A stretch of 25,305 bases of DNA from Penium margaritaceum (taxonomy: Eukaryota > Streptophyta > Zygnematophyceae > Desmidiales > Peniaceae), in NCBI GenBank assembly GCA_023375785.1, contig SZWC01000559.1, positions 273,899 through 299,203 on the forward strand, written 5' to 3'. This document shows positions 10,178-19,640 of this stretch, piece by piece. A model generated the notes under the pieces. That model worked only from the letters and a program-made list of their open reading frames with translations, made no database searches and was not told the DNA's origin. The translations under genes and the position numbers were made by a program. Within the stretch, counting starts at the first letter, position 1; each line of letters starts with the position of its first letter.

Positions 10178-10194
10178 GACTCAACGATGCGATT
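10178..10194. repeat. 17-bp direct repeat, copy 2 (candidate target-site duplication)
   Basis: Identical to 2811-2827. It abuts the point where the LINE ORF1 coding frame begins on the minus strand, as expected for the 5'-side copy of a target-site duplication at a truncated LINE. Confidence 0.6.
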
Positions 10195-10266
10195 CTTTTC
10201 TGGACAAATACAGAAAATAGTCCTGGTCTGAGATCTATCCACATGAGAGGTGATGTGCAAATTCAT

Positions 10267-10816
10267 TTGCATGCGGAATGGAGCATACATGGTGAACAGG
10301 TAGAATTTGCAAGGAAACACGCACTTTAGAATTTTTGAAACTTGATAAATTTATAATCAGCTACATGTATACTTCGATGACAAGTGTCAAAATGATCAAC
10401 ATGTGTATCCAAGTGTCGAGTTACGAATGAAGCATACTCGGGGTCATTGGGCCAATTTTTGAGAAACGTATGTAGATTCGCGTTGTGAGTGGTCAAATTC
10501 TAGAAATTCCGCCGAGAAGTCGGGGGTCTTCAAGAATTGACGGTGAAGATGCGAGATGCATCTTTATGAATCCATATTCATCGTGATACGTCAAGAATTC
10601 GACCAAAATTTTGTGACACTACTGATCGTAGGTTCGGAGAGTGGTCAAAGCTGTTGGAAGGTTTCCGAATATCCACTAAGGGCGAGGCGATTGGCCAGTT
10701 TGCCCTCAAGTATTGCAGTGAATTCTGTGGTCTTCATGATGCGGTGGGCTTTTTTTGAAGTAAACAAAATGTCAGCTCATAAAAATTAGGGACTCATGTA
10801 AATCTGGTGCGTAACA
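10267..10816 (-). repeat. 3' LTR of element A
   Basis: Directly repeated with 15197-15746; long shared blocks include the region around TGTCAAAATGAT and GAGTTACGAATGAAGCATA. On the minus strand it starts TGTTAC next to the polypurine tract. The left end is set by the TTCAT duplication and by aligning the other LTR, so it is uncertain by a few bases; the minus-strand terminus is not a clean CA. Confidence 0.88.
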
Positions 10817-10916
10817 TTTCCTCCCCCCCCCCCCCCCCCCCCCCCCCNNNNNNNNNNNNNNNNNNNNNNNNNNNNNNNNNNNNNNNNNNNNNNNNNNNNC
10901 CCCCCCCCCCCCCCCC
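10817..10916 (-). other. Polypurine tract with expanded poly-G and assembly gap
   Basis: Read on the minus strand, poly-G leads into GGAGGAAA and then the LTR start TGTTAC, the position and composition of the primer for plus-strand DNA synthesis. The plus strand shows 25 C (10823-10847), 52 N (10848-10899) and 17 C (10900-10916), so the true tract length is unknown. Homopolymer slippage probably caused the gap. Confidence 0.75.
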
Positions 10917-10950
10917 TCCTAGCCGCGACAACCCGGCAGGCATGTAGATG

Positions 10951-11185
10951 TGGCCCAAAGACTGTGGTAGTAGCCGTCAATGAGGTGATCAACGTCTCGG
11001 AGGTTGTCTTAGGGTTCCTAGCTGTTGGGCGCGGCGTCGTTGCTATGCCACTTGACATAAAATTTTGTCCTCTTGCCTCGTCAGTGGTGGCCAAGCATGT
11101 CTTCAATAACGTACTCCTTGTCTTCATCCACTTGAACGACAAGCAAAGGAGGGACATATCTGCCAGGGAAGTTCTCTCCAAGGTC
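10951..11185 (-). pseudogene. Chromodomain of element A
   Basis: In the same frame as the integrase C-terminus, past its stop, the translation reads PGRYVPPLLVV, then KEYVIEDMLGHH, stop, RGKRTKFYVKWHSNDAAPNS, stop, EP, stop, DNLRDVDHLID. This is the chromodomain pattern (Y-V-E-L-D, R-G-K...Y-V-K-W, W-E-P-x-x-N-L). In chromoviruses the domain tethers integrase to modified histones and steers insertion. The TGA after HH stands where the other copy of the motif would carry CGA (Arg). The TAG replaces the conserved Trp of the WEP motif, removing an aromatic-cage residue. No intact start-to-stop frame covers it, so it is easy to miss. Confidence 0.82.
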
Positions 11186-12354
11186 TCAGTAGTACTTGAT
11201 CCTGGTGGCATCAAACAACGAATGAACGTGCATAGTGTCGAGGAGTTTGAATCGTGCAACCACAACGGATTGCATGCATTCGATCTCAAACGGTCCCAAC
11301 CAGCGAGGTTTAAGCTTCGGAAAATCAGATCCGCAGAGCTTGATGTTTGCCGAGCTAAGGAGGACTTTGTTGCTAGTGGTGAAGATGTCATCGTTGCGAT
11401 GTCGATCAGCTGCTTGCTTCATTGCTGCTTGTGTCTTTGCAAGGTTTGACATGTTTCCTCTTGGACACTGGTAAAGTCTCGAAGATGGACATCGACTGCG
11501 GGAATGTTATTGCGGCTTTGGAGTTCAGCTGGTGTGGGGGAAGTTTCCATACACCACTTCAAATGGGGATTTACCCGATGCTGTGGAAACTGCCAAATTA
11601 TATTCGATTTTGGTTGTTTGGAGTTTTTGTGCTGAATCCGTCCCATGGGGTTGGCAAAGCGTTCAGAGCAGTTGTTTGAGCGTCTAATTTGTCCGCTAAT
11701 TCAGACTGTCTGTTTGAGGATGAAATGCCATTGAAAGTTGAAATTTTCTGTCTTAGCGAGTCATCACTTTGCGCCAAAAACAGTTGGTGCATCAACCGTC
11801 TCTGTTGCTCGTGATGGTTCTCACTACGCCATGCAACTGCACAATGTTATTTAGAAATAGCTGTGCTGTTCCTTCGGCAATTACGGTGGTCTTTGTCGGG
11901 ATGAATTCTTGGAAAACTTGTCGACAACCAGGAGGATTGCGTCATAAGCCTCCGGTGTGACCGGAAGTCCTTTGACAAAGTCCATGGAGATGTATGCCCA
12001 TGGTTCCGTAAAAACAGGGAGCGATTGTAGAAGTCCGGGTGGCCTCATGCAACCAGATTTCTGTCGCTGACATGTGTCGTAGGTTTTGCAGAAGTTGGCC
12101 ACGTCGGATTGCATCTTATCCCACCAATAGCTTTTTGCCACCTTCTTCAGTATCTTGCCCTCTTCGAAGTGTCCATTTGGACCCGTGTCGTGGCATTCTT
12201 CGAGCAGCATACCGCGAATGAAGCGTCGTCGCCAAAAGGGTGTGTCCAACCAGAATTTGGTTTTATCATATCTGACGTGCTGGTCATAGCCTCGTGCGAA
12301 CAATCGCACGAGGTATGGGTCTCGCTCTAGTTGTAGGGTTTCCATGTCAGCCAT
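11186..12354 (-). pseudogene. Integrase of element A
   Basis: The N-terminal zinc-binding region reads ECHDTGPNGHFEEGK then FCKTYDTCQRQKSG. The first Cys of the usual C-x-x-C is Tyr here (the plus-strand relative has CKSCDTC). The catalytic core begins PWAYISMDFVKGLPVT with the first Asp. A frameshift near 11885 follows, then the second-Asp region reads TITSNRDG-stop. SPFEVVYGNFPH and the C-terminal GPY/F-like module (KLKPRWLGPFEIE, 11186-11452) are recognisable. Integrase joins the cDNA to host DNA. Several stops and frameshifts make it inactive. Confidence 0.88.
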
Positions 12355-12432
12355 TAAATCTGGTCGGCGGCTAAGTGCGTCCGTCGGATTGGTTTTGCTT
12401 GGCCGGTACTCAGTTTTGTAGTCGAACCGGAA

Positions 12433-13500
12433 TCAAGGTACTCCATCCATCAGGTGTGTCGTCGGCTTGCATTCGGCAACGTCTTTAAACATTTCAGCGT
12501 ATGGTAGTCGGTGCGCATGATGCATCAGCCACACACCAGGTTTCGAGACATGTAGGAGACTGGTTGTTTGCCGTTCCCATGGCCTTGTAGAAGAATTATG
12601 CCAATGGCTCGGTTGGATGCATCCGTAGCCATGACGTAGTCGACCGTCAGATGGGCTAATCATAGGGTTGGCACCGAGGTCAGAGCGTTCTGCAAAGCGG
12701 TGAACGCTCCTTGTTCTGTGTCTCCCCACCGCCACTCGTTTTCTTTTTTTGGTGAGGTCGGAAAGAGGCGCTGACACTCGAGCATAGTCGCGTACGAATC
12801 GTCGGTAACAGTTACAAAATCCACGGTGATTTGTCCACCGTTGATGACGTGACCCAAAAACTCGATTGAACGATGATTGAAGTCGCATTTGAGAGTTTTC
12901 CAAAAACACTCTCTTTGTAAAACTTTGAGAACTTTCCGAAGATGTCCATCTTGCTCCCTTGGGGTTCAGCTATACACCAAAATGGCGTCAAGGTACACCA
13001 CGACAAAATCGTCAAGGTACGGATAGAAGATGTTGTTCATTGCCGCCATAAACATCGCCAGGGAATTTGTGAGTCCAAACGACATGACTGTGAACTCAAA
13101 GTGCTCGTAGCGGGTTTGGAATGTTGTCATCGGCTGCCATACGCATTTGATGATATCCGTTGCCCAAGTCGATTTTGCTGAAAACTTGGGCCCCTCCGAG
13201 TTGGTTGAAAAGTTCATTAGCTGAGAGAAGAGGGTAGCAGTTCTTGATGGTAGCATTGTTCAACACCCGGTAATCCACGCACATCCGCATCTTGTCAGTG
13301 TTCTTTTTCATGAATAGTACTGGTGCGGTGTATGTTGACGTAGATGGGCGGATGAACCCCTGACCGAGCATCTTGTCGAACTGCTTTTCTAGCTTGGTCA
13401 GCTCGTGACCGCTCATCTGTTAGGCCCCTCGGATGACAGGTCTGCCGTCCGGCTTCAGTTCGGTGCGATGGTCGATGTCTCGTTGAGGAGGTTGGGTCTT
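12433..13500 (-). pseudogene. Reverse transcriptase and RNase H of element A
   Basis: RT motifs in order are HRTELKPDGRPVIRGA, stop, [71 protein letters not shown], then after a frameshift near 13115 [17 protein letters not shown] and [12 protein letters not shown]. The catalytic box normally reads YLDD; here the second Asp is Ala (12984-12995), so this RT would be inactive even without the breaks. IEFLGHVINGGQITVDF follows. The RNase H start MATDASNRAIGIILLQ is near 12600-12650, with more frameshifts after it. Element B retains YLDD at the same place. Confidence 0.9.
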
Positions 13501-13869
13501 TGGCAGTTCGTTAGGGAAGACGTTCACAAACTCCTGGATGAGGGGTGCAAACTCTTTGGGTACCATCACGAACTTCGTTGAGGCCAATGAGGCTGATGCG
13601 GCCGATGATGTGTCAGCTGCTGCCACTTCCCCTTCTCCCATTGGCGTGAGATGTACAAGCCACGCACTAGCTCCTTGTTTTACAAAGTGTTTGGCCACGT
13701 TAAGCGGTATTGGCTGCACCGGCTTTTGCTTTTCAGTTTTTGCGACTTCCTCTACTACTTCCCCTGTCGGCTTCCGTCTTACATGCAGAAGTTCTCAATT
13801 GGCGCCGTGAATCTCCACATAGACTTTTCTGCTGTTCCCGTCAACCTACGAATTGTGTCGGTACAGGAA

Positions 13870-14110
13870 ATCTCGTCCGAGGATGATTTCGTGATCGCTC
13901 ATTGCCAAGATCTCTACACCGTTATATCCTGAAGATCTTCCTCTTGTAGTCGTAGTGGTTCTCGGAGTCTGCATATCCGTAGTCTCCCGTCGATGATTTT
14001 TCCTTCAAACACCCCTGGTTCGGTTTGCAAACCCAGCTTGTGAACCATGTCCTTGCTTACAAAGTTGTGTGAAGCTCCTCCATCCAATAGTGCCGGTTCT
14101 GCGACTTGTG
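13870..14110 (-). pseudogene. Aspartic protease of element A
   Basis: ALLDGGASHNFVSKDMVHK contains the retropepsin active-site Asp (DGGAS, 14070-14084; most relatives have DSGAS), followed by EPGVFEGKIIDG. After two stops comes IILGRDFL, the flap-distal ILGxDFL block. The protease would cut the Gag-Pol polyprotein. The upstream gag frame joins it through a frameshift near 14130. The segment 13420-13719 downstream, a PR-RT connector ending NELPKTQPPQRDIDHR, is in frame with RT. Confidence 0.82.
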
Positions 14111-14212
14111 CATCCTCGATGTTGAACTTTTAGTAGTGTGGCTAGTTGGTCGTCCTCGTACCCCTCATAGAAATTTGTGATCTCATAAACCCTCTGTGGT
14201 GATGTGGGCTGT

Positions 14213-15050
14213 TTAGATGGGTGACCGTTCGGCGTAAATCTCTCCTCGCATACAAGAGTTGTGCATCTCACTTCTGCCCCTTGCCGTTTCCCGACTCATT
14301 CTTCTACAACTTCTCCCCCTTTTGGCTTGCTGTTTGCTCCGACAATTTTGGACAATGTGCCCAACGTTTCCACACTTGTAGCAGGTTTGCGTATCTTTCT
14401 GGTCGACAGTGACCACATCCATCGGAGTCGAGGAGTCTGTCGCCTGGTTTTTTCCATTTCCACGATAGCTTTGGTTAGGAGGTTGCTACCCATAGGATTG
14501 TGCCACGCAAAAGCGCGGCCACGAGGTCAATTTTCTTTTCATCGTCGTTGACCACAGCAGTAGTGAAGCACACCTTCCAACTTGTCAGCCACATCCAAAC
14601 CGTTGGCCCTTTTGAGTTTGCAAGATTGAACGGTTTTGGTGGAGCTGGAAAAACTTTGGGTTTGCTCAAGAGTTGGGGATTTCTCTTGACGCGCACCGCT
14701 TCACGCGTGCTTGCGTTGCGGAGAGCCTCCATTGCAAAGTTGAGGTGTTAGAGTAAGTGGCCGTTGATCCCCTTGAATGCATAGATTCTCTTTACCAGTC
14801 CTTCATTGATCCGCGCCTGTCCTCCCGTGCCATCAATTGTCCTTGCTGTCATCGTCAAGGCTGTTGCTAGGGGTAGCTGATTTATCGCCGTTGGGTGCGT
14901 GACCGGATTGGTTGCCAAATCCGTAGGGGTTGTCCCAGCTGCTGCAAAGCCTGCCACACCAGCATTTGTTGTCGCTTCAGGCTTCGCGTGCATTGGCACA
15001 TTCTGCTCCTCCATTGCCGAAGTCATCGCCGAAGACCCATTGTAGGTCAT
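14213..15050 (-). pseudogene. Gag of element A
   Basis: The first open stretch (15050-14748) starts MTYNGSSAMTSAMEEQNV and ends INGHLL with TAA (14750-14748). The same frame resumes with MEALRNASTREAVRVKRN and reaches KKIDLVAALLRGTILW, a capsid-like block of Ty3 Gag. The sequence then jumps to the linker before the zinc knuckle, so the block after RGT present in element B (SWWFNLQAIQ onward) is deleted here. The knuckle CYKCGNVGHIVQNC (14342-14383) is a perfect CX2CX4HX4C, the RNA-binding nucleocapsid motif. Confidence 0.85.
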
Positions 15051-15182
15051 CAGTTGCGCTCGCTCACCTCACGTCGTAGTCATGAAATCTGCAAAGTCAT
15101 GACGTGCAAGATGCACTGATGGCTTGTACGAGGTAGTACTCCGGATAAGGGAAGTAGTGAGATGCCTCTCATGGACTATTGC

Positions 15183-15194
15183 GCTCTTATACCA
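15183..15194 (-). promoter_or_regulatory. Primer binding site of element A
   Basis: On the minus strand TGGTATAAGAGC begins two bases (CT) after the 5' LTR. It differs at one position from TGGTATCAGAGC, the complement of plant initiator tRNA-Met. Element B has the same variant with the same CT spacer. Confidence 0.8.
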
Positions 15195-15196
15195 AG

Positions 15197-15746
15197 TTTT
15201 ATTCCAAACAGAGCGTAGATGGTGAACAGGTTGAAGTTGCGAGGAAACACACGATTTAGAATTTGGGACGCTTGAGCATTTTATAACTAGCGGTAAGTGT
15301 ACTCCGATGACAAGTGTCAAAATGATCCAACATATGCATACACGTATCGAGTTACGAATGAAGCATAGTCGGGGTCGTTGGGTCGATTGTTGAGCGTCGC
15401 ATGTGGAGTCACGTCGTGAGTGGTCAAATTCAAGACGGCCCACCGAGAAGTCGGGGGTCTTTGAGAATCAACGGTGAAGATGCAAAATACATCTTTATAA
15501 ATCCATATTCTCTGTGATGTATCGAGAAGTTGACCAAAAGGCCGTGACACTTCTGATCGTAGGCTTGCAAGAGTGGTCGAAGCTTTCGGAAGGTTCCGGA
15601 ATATCCACTGAGGACGGGGCAGTTGGCCAGTTTGTCCTCGACCTTCGGAGTGCTTTCGCAATCTTCCCGATGCGGTGGGCTGTTTGTGCAACAACAGAAA
15701 TGCCCACTTGAAAGATTAGGGACTCGTGTACATCTGGTATGTAACA
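15197..15746 (-). repeat. 5' LTR of element A
   Basis: Mate of 10267-10816. On the minus strand it starts TGTTAC at 15746 and ends two bases before the primer binding site. TTCAT follows on the plus strand at 15747-15751 as the outer target duplication. It would hold the element's promoter; no convincing TATA box was pinned down. Confidence 0.88.
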
Positions 15747-16009
15747 TTCATATCTGCAGATGGTTAACTAACCCAACTTATAGCCGACCTCAGGCTCAAT
15801 CCTGATACCGTTGGCTGGATTCAAGGCTTATTTGAACTAAAATTACGCCTATTGTACACGAGTCTCTAAACTCCACAAGTGAGCATGTTAAGTTTATTCC
15901 GTGGCCTACCGAGCACCAGCTGCATTCGTTTAAAACAGCCTGTATTGTTTTCTAGACCATTCTAGCAGTGATAATGGTGGACAAGTATCGCACACTAGAC
16001 CAACATTTC
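15747..16009. other. Spacer between two head-to-head chromoviruses
   Basis: No gene is present in these 263 bp. The stretch 15853-15890 (TTGTACACGAGTCTCTAA onward) resembles the beginning of the element LTRs (ATGTACACGAGTCCCTAA in element A read on the minus strand), so a small older LTR fragment in plus orientation may be embedded here. Confidence 0.4.
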
Positions 16010-16562
16010 TGTTATGTCCTTGACGTACACGTGTCCCCAAGAATTGCGAGTGGGCTCTTCTGTTCTTACATTAATAGCCCACTACGTGGATAATTCAGAA
16101 TTTTGGCACCGTTCAGCCAAGGGCATTGTGGCCAACCTCCCCAACCTCCGGGGTCCCGTTCCAAAAGTTCCTTACAAATTCAACCACTTTCCAGAATGGC
16201 CGACCGACGTGTCACAAACCATATCAATGTTTGGATATCGTTTGGTTGACTTTTTTACAAAGCTCGACCTTTATAAGGGAGCATCGTGATATTCTCGAAG
16301 GCCCCAGACTTCTCAGTGGAGCTTCTCCAATCCACCACTTCCCGCGAGACCTCGCACACGACACTCAACTCAAACGCCAATGACCCGACTTATGCCTCAT
16401 TCTCATTCTCGATGTTGTATAAACGTGCTTGAAGCACTTGAAACTTGTCATCAAAGTACACTTGCTGCTTAATACAAATCATTCATCTGTCCCGAAACCC
16501 CGAAGCGTCTTTTGTCTCACACCTCATCCCTGTGGACCACCTATGTTCCGCTCGGCATGAAA
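16010..16562 (+). repeat. 5' LTR of element B
   Basis: It starts TGTTATG at 16010 and ends two bases before the primer binding site, 553 bp, matching the 550 bp of element A. Shared blocks, diverged, include the start (TGT...GTACACG.GTCCC), GGTTGACTT, and the 3' end AAACTTGGTATAAGAGC. No second LTR copy is in the window, so the boundaries rest on comparison with element A. Confidence 0.75.
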
Positions 16563-16564
16563 CT

Positions 16565-16576
16565 TGGTATAAGAGC
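16565..16576 (+). promoter_or_regulatory. Primer binding site of element B
   Basis: TGGTATAAGAGC lies two bases (CT) after the LTR, identical to element A. Confidence 0.8.
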
Positions 16577-16719
16577 ACAGTGGCATTGGAGGGGCAACAG
16601 ACGCATCAACTACCTGGCGACAACCTCCCAAGAGTCATCGGTGCATCTCCACCGCTCAGAAGATTGCAAACTTTGTGACGACAACGGTGACGATAGCAAG
16701 AACACCCGACGGCGAACAT

Positions 16720-18130
16720 CAGTCCCCGGCGAGTACTCTGGGGATGGCTGTAGCACGCAAGCAACAACACTCTCCTGGTGAACAAGGCAACAGCGACAAT
16801 TTTTGCAGCGAATGGTACTACGACGATGACCCCGACGGCCAATCAGGTAACGGACCTCTCGGGCTTAGCAAACCCTTTGCCCCCGCCGCAACCCGTTGGG
16901 TCGACACCTGGCACGATGAGAGGCACCAGCCAACAAGAACAAATCAACAAAGGCCTGTACCAGAAATTTTTGGGACTCGAGAGCCTCAACACCCATCTGC
17001 TATAATTACTCAATGCGACGATGGAGGAGTTTCGAGTTTCTCGTGCGTGTAAAGCAGTGCTCACCGGGAGAAATTTGCAACTCTGAAGTGAATCGCAGAT
17101 TCAACCAGCACTCCTTGAGCCATTGGATCTCGCAAACTCAAAGAAACTGACCGTGAGGTTATGGCTGAAGAGTTTGGAGGTGTAATTCATAGCCATTGGG
17201 GTCAAAGATGACATGAAGAAAATTGACCTCGTGGCCTTGCTTTTGCATGGCACGGCTTAGAGTTGGTGGTTCAATCTACAGGCCATCCAATGGCAGCATG
17301 AGACCAGCAGAGCTGCATCAACGGCTTTGAGTTGGTGGTTCAATCTAAAGGCAATCCAACGGCACGAGGAGACCAGCAGAGCTGCATCAACGACTCTCGC
17401 GACTGCTCTCACATCGTGGACCATGGACGTACTACCTTTTGAGCACATCCACTTGATGTGGCACGACTCTCTGACGCCACCGAAAACATGGAGCGACTTC
17501 TGCCATGCTACACTCTATCTCTTTGTGAAGCTGAAAGAGACGTCTGAAGCAACGTAGAGACTCCAACGTTTGTATCAGCGATTCATCATGGTTGAGTACA
17601 CTTGACATTGCCGCGAAATCATTACCGGCAGCAAACTCGCCCTCGACAAACTATGTTTGCACTACAACAATGGCCTGGAAGTGAGATATTCGACGAGTAA
17701 TCACTATTTTGGCATCTAAGACAAACTTTCATGAATGATCGCAGCAGCCAAATGCATGAACAACACCGGCTACAATACTTGGAGGCGGGAATCCAACGGG
17801 TGGCCACCCCAAAGCCACAATCCTTATCGTGGCAGAGTGAAGCTGCAGTCGGAAAAAACCTCATCTCCCGTAGAGATCGGCACTGTCAATTGGCATAATC
17901 AACAGCTCTGCTGGGCATGAAAAAACTGGGCCATATCTTGTGCGACTGCCAACAACAACACCAGCAATCCAAAAGGGGGGGAAGCCAGAGCAAAAGAGTG
18001 AGGATCGGAAAATGGTAGAGGGTAGGAGTAGACGGCAAGGCTCCTATCCGGTTGAAGAAATCTGCGGCGACCGATCGCACATGTGAACGGCTCATACATG
18101 TACAGACAAGGGTTCCCAAGATCACAAAAT
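16720..18130 (+). pseudogene. Gag of element B
   Basis: A Thr/Pro/Gln-rich N-terminal part (best frame 16778-17005) ends QINKGLYQKF...LNTHLL with TAA at 17003-17005, the same place as the first stop in element A gag. The frame resumes with ATMEEFRVSRACKAV and reaches KKIDLVALLLHGTA, stop, SWWFNL, the capsid-like block. A 69-bp in-frame tandem duplication follows (17260-17397), then LATALTSWTMDVL. A degraded zinc knuckle lies near 17906-17950: LGHIL and a final CDC are legible after a one-base change. Many stops are present. Confidence 0.78.
17260..17397 (+). repeat. 69-bp tandem duplication in element B gag
   Basis: Two units starting GAGTTGGTGGTTCAATCTA at 17260 and 17329 repeat with a 69-bp period (23 codons, frame kept). 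Unit differences (for example CAGGCCATCCAATGGCAG versus AAGGCAATCCAACGGCAC) show it is not a sequencing stutter. Confidence 0.85.
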
Positions 18131-18189
18131 TTGACGAGGGGTGCGAGGATGACAGTTCAGCAACACAGCTACAAGTGCAACCGAGGGGT

Positions 18190-18460
18190 TGAAGATTCGT
18201 AGAATGGTACCAGCACTACTAGATGAAGGAGCTTCTCATGCTTTCGTCAGCGACGGTTTGGTTTGGAAGCAGGCTTTACATACCAAACCGGGAGGCTCTA
18301 AAGGAAAAACCATCGACAAATGACAAAAGACCCGTCGACTTCGCGAACCCGTCTGGCTCCAAATTGGAGATCTGTACGACGTAATGGTCCGGAAGACTTA
18401 CCTTATGAGCGATAAAAAAAGCATCCTCGGGCGAGATTTCCTATACCGACACAATCTGCA
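18190..18460 (+). pseudogene. Aspartic protease of element B
   Basis: VPALLDEGASHAFVSDGLVW carries the active-site Asp in DEGAS, aligned with DGGAS of element A. The flap-side segment REPVWLQIGDLYDV and SILGRDFLYRHN (18421-18455) follow. A TGA within TIDK-stop-QK and lack of any start codon mark it as dead. Confidence 0.78.
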
Positions 18461-18839
18461 TGTTGAAGCAGTGGAGGATTTTACTTCAGCATTAATGGCA
18501 CAAATCGACACTTGCCTCTTGTCAAACAACCCTCGATACAAGTGAAAGCTACGAGAAGCCACAAAAGTGGAAGCAGCAGAGGAGTTTATGGCAGCCACAA
18601 AATACCAACCGATATCTCGAGACCATGCCAAGAGATACCTTAAATGAGGAGCTCAAACGTGGCTAATCCACGCGGAAGCAGGGGAAGCAAAAGAATTTGC
18701 ATTTGCCGAAGGGACACCAATGGCATCAACACATGAGAAGTTTGTAGCAGAACCGTGAAATTTCACGGAGCTCATCAAGCAGTTCAAGAGGGCTTTTCCT
18801 GACAAACTACCTTGATAGTTACCACCGCAATGCAACATT

Positions 18840-19640
18840 GACCACCAAATAGACCTGAAGCCGGGTAGGAGACCGACGGTAAAGGCGACCTATAGGATGA
18901 GGGATCACAAGTTGACCAAACTCAAGAGGCAGCTGGACATGATGCTCAGGCAGAGGTTCATGCGACCCTCCATGTCACTGTACACAGCACCTGTAGTTTT
19001 TCGTGAAGAAGAAAACATGGGAGATGCAGATGTGCGTGGACTACCAAGCTTTCAACGACATCACCATGAAGAACCGCTACCACCTCCCATGAGCAGATGT
19101 ACCTTTAAACCAACTCCGTGGGGCCCGAATTCTTGACAAAATTGACCTTCACAGCGGTTATCATCATATCCGCAAATGTGATAAGGACGTCGAGAAGACA
19201 AAATTGTACACCAGATAGGAGCATTTTGAGTTCACAGTTATGCCGTTTGGACTCACAAACGTCCTCCCAATATTCACGGTGGCGATGAACAGCATTTTCA
19301 CCTATACCTTGATGGCTTTATCTCTCTGTATCTCGACGACATCCTGGTGAACAACCGCACCCTGGAGGAGCACAATGGGCATCGCTAAAATGTTTTTGAG
19401 GTTTTACAAAGAGAGATTTTTTTTGGACAATTCTCACAGTGCTACTTTTGTCGCTGTTCAATCGAGTTTTTGGGCCACAACATTGGCGGCGGAGGGATCA
19501 CCATAGACCCAAAAAAGGTGGAGGCTTTTGCTGATTGACATCCACAATTTTTTGGGAAGCCCGGTTGTTTTTGGGCTTCTGCAACCACTACCGTTGATTT
19601 GTAAATGAACGGTACTGGTTGCATTGATACGGTACTGGTT
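18840..19640 (+). pseudogene. Reverse transcriptase of element B
   Basis: [45 protein letters not shown], then after frameshifts [28 protein letters not shown] and YLDDILV (YLDD at 19329-19340, both catalytic Asp kept). GHNIGGGGITIDPKKVEAF and a degraded FCNHYR block follow, with TGA where CGA (Arg) is expected and TGA where the Trp of ADWP is expected. The sense changes frame at least three times. A 20-21 bp repeat of ACGGTACTGGTTGCATT occurs at about 19610-19648. Confidence 0.85.

Larger units (their letters stand above)
10267..15746 (-). mobile_element. Ty3/gypsy chromovirus, complete but decayed (element A)
   Basis: Two direct LTRs (10267-10816 and 15197-15746, each 550 bp) enclose, on the minus strand, PBS, gag with CCHC, aspartic protease, RT, RNase H, integrase, a chromodomain and a polypurine tract. 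The flanks carry TTCAT at 10262-10266 and 15747-15751, a 5-bp target duplication typical of the group. The order PR-RT-RH-IN and the C-terminal chromodomain define a chromovirus. The LTRs agree at roughly four of five positions by eye, so the insertion is old. Frameshifts and stops occur in every domain. A 52-N gap lies in the polypurine region. Confidence 0.93.
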
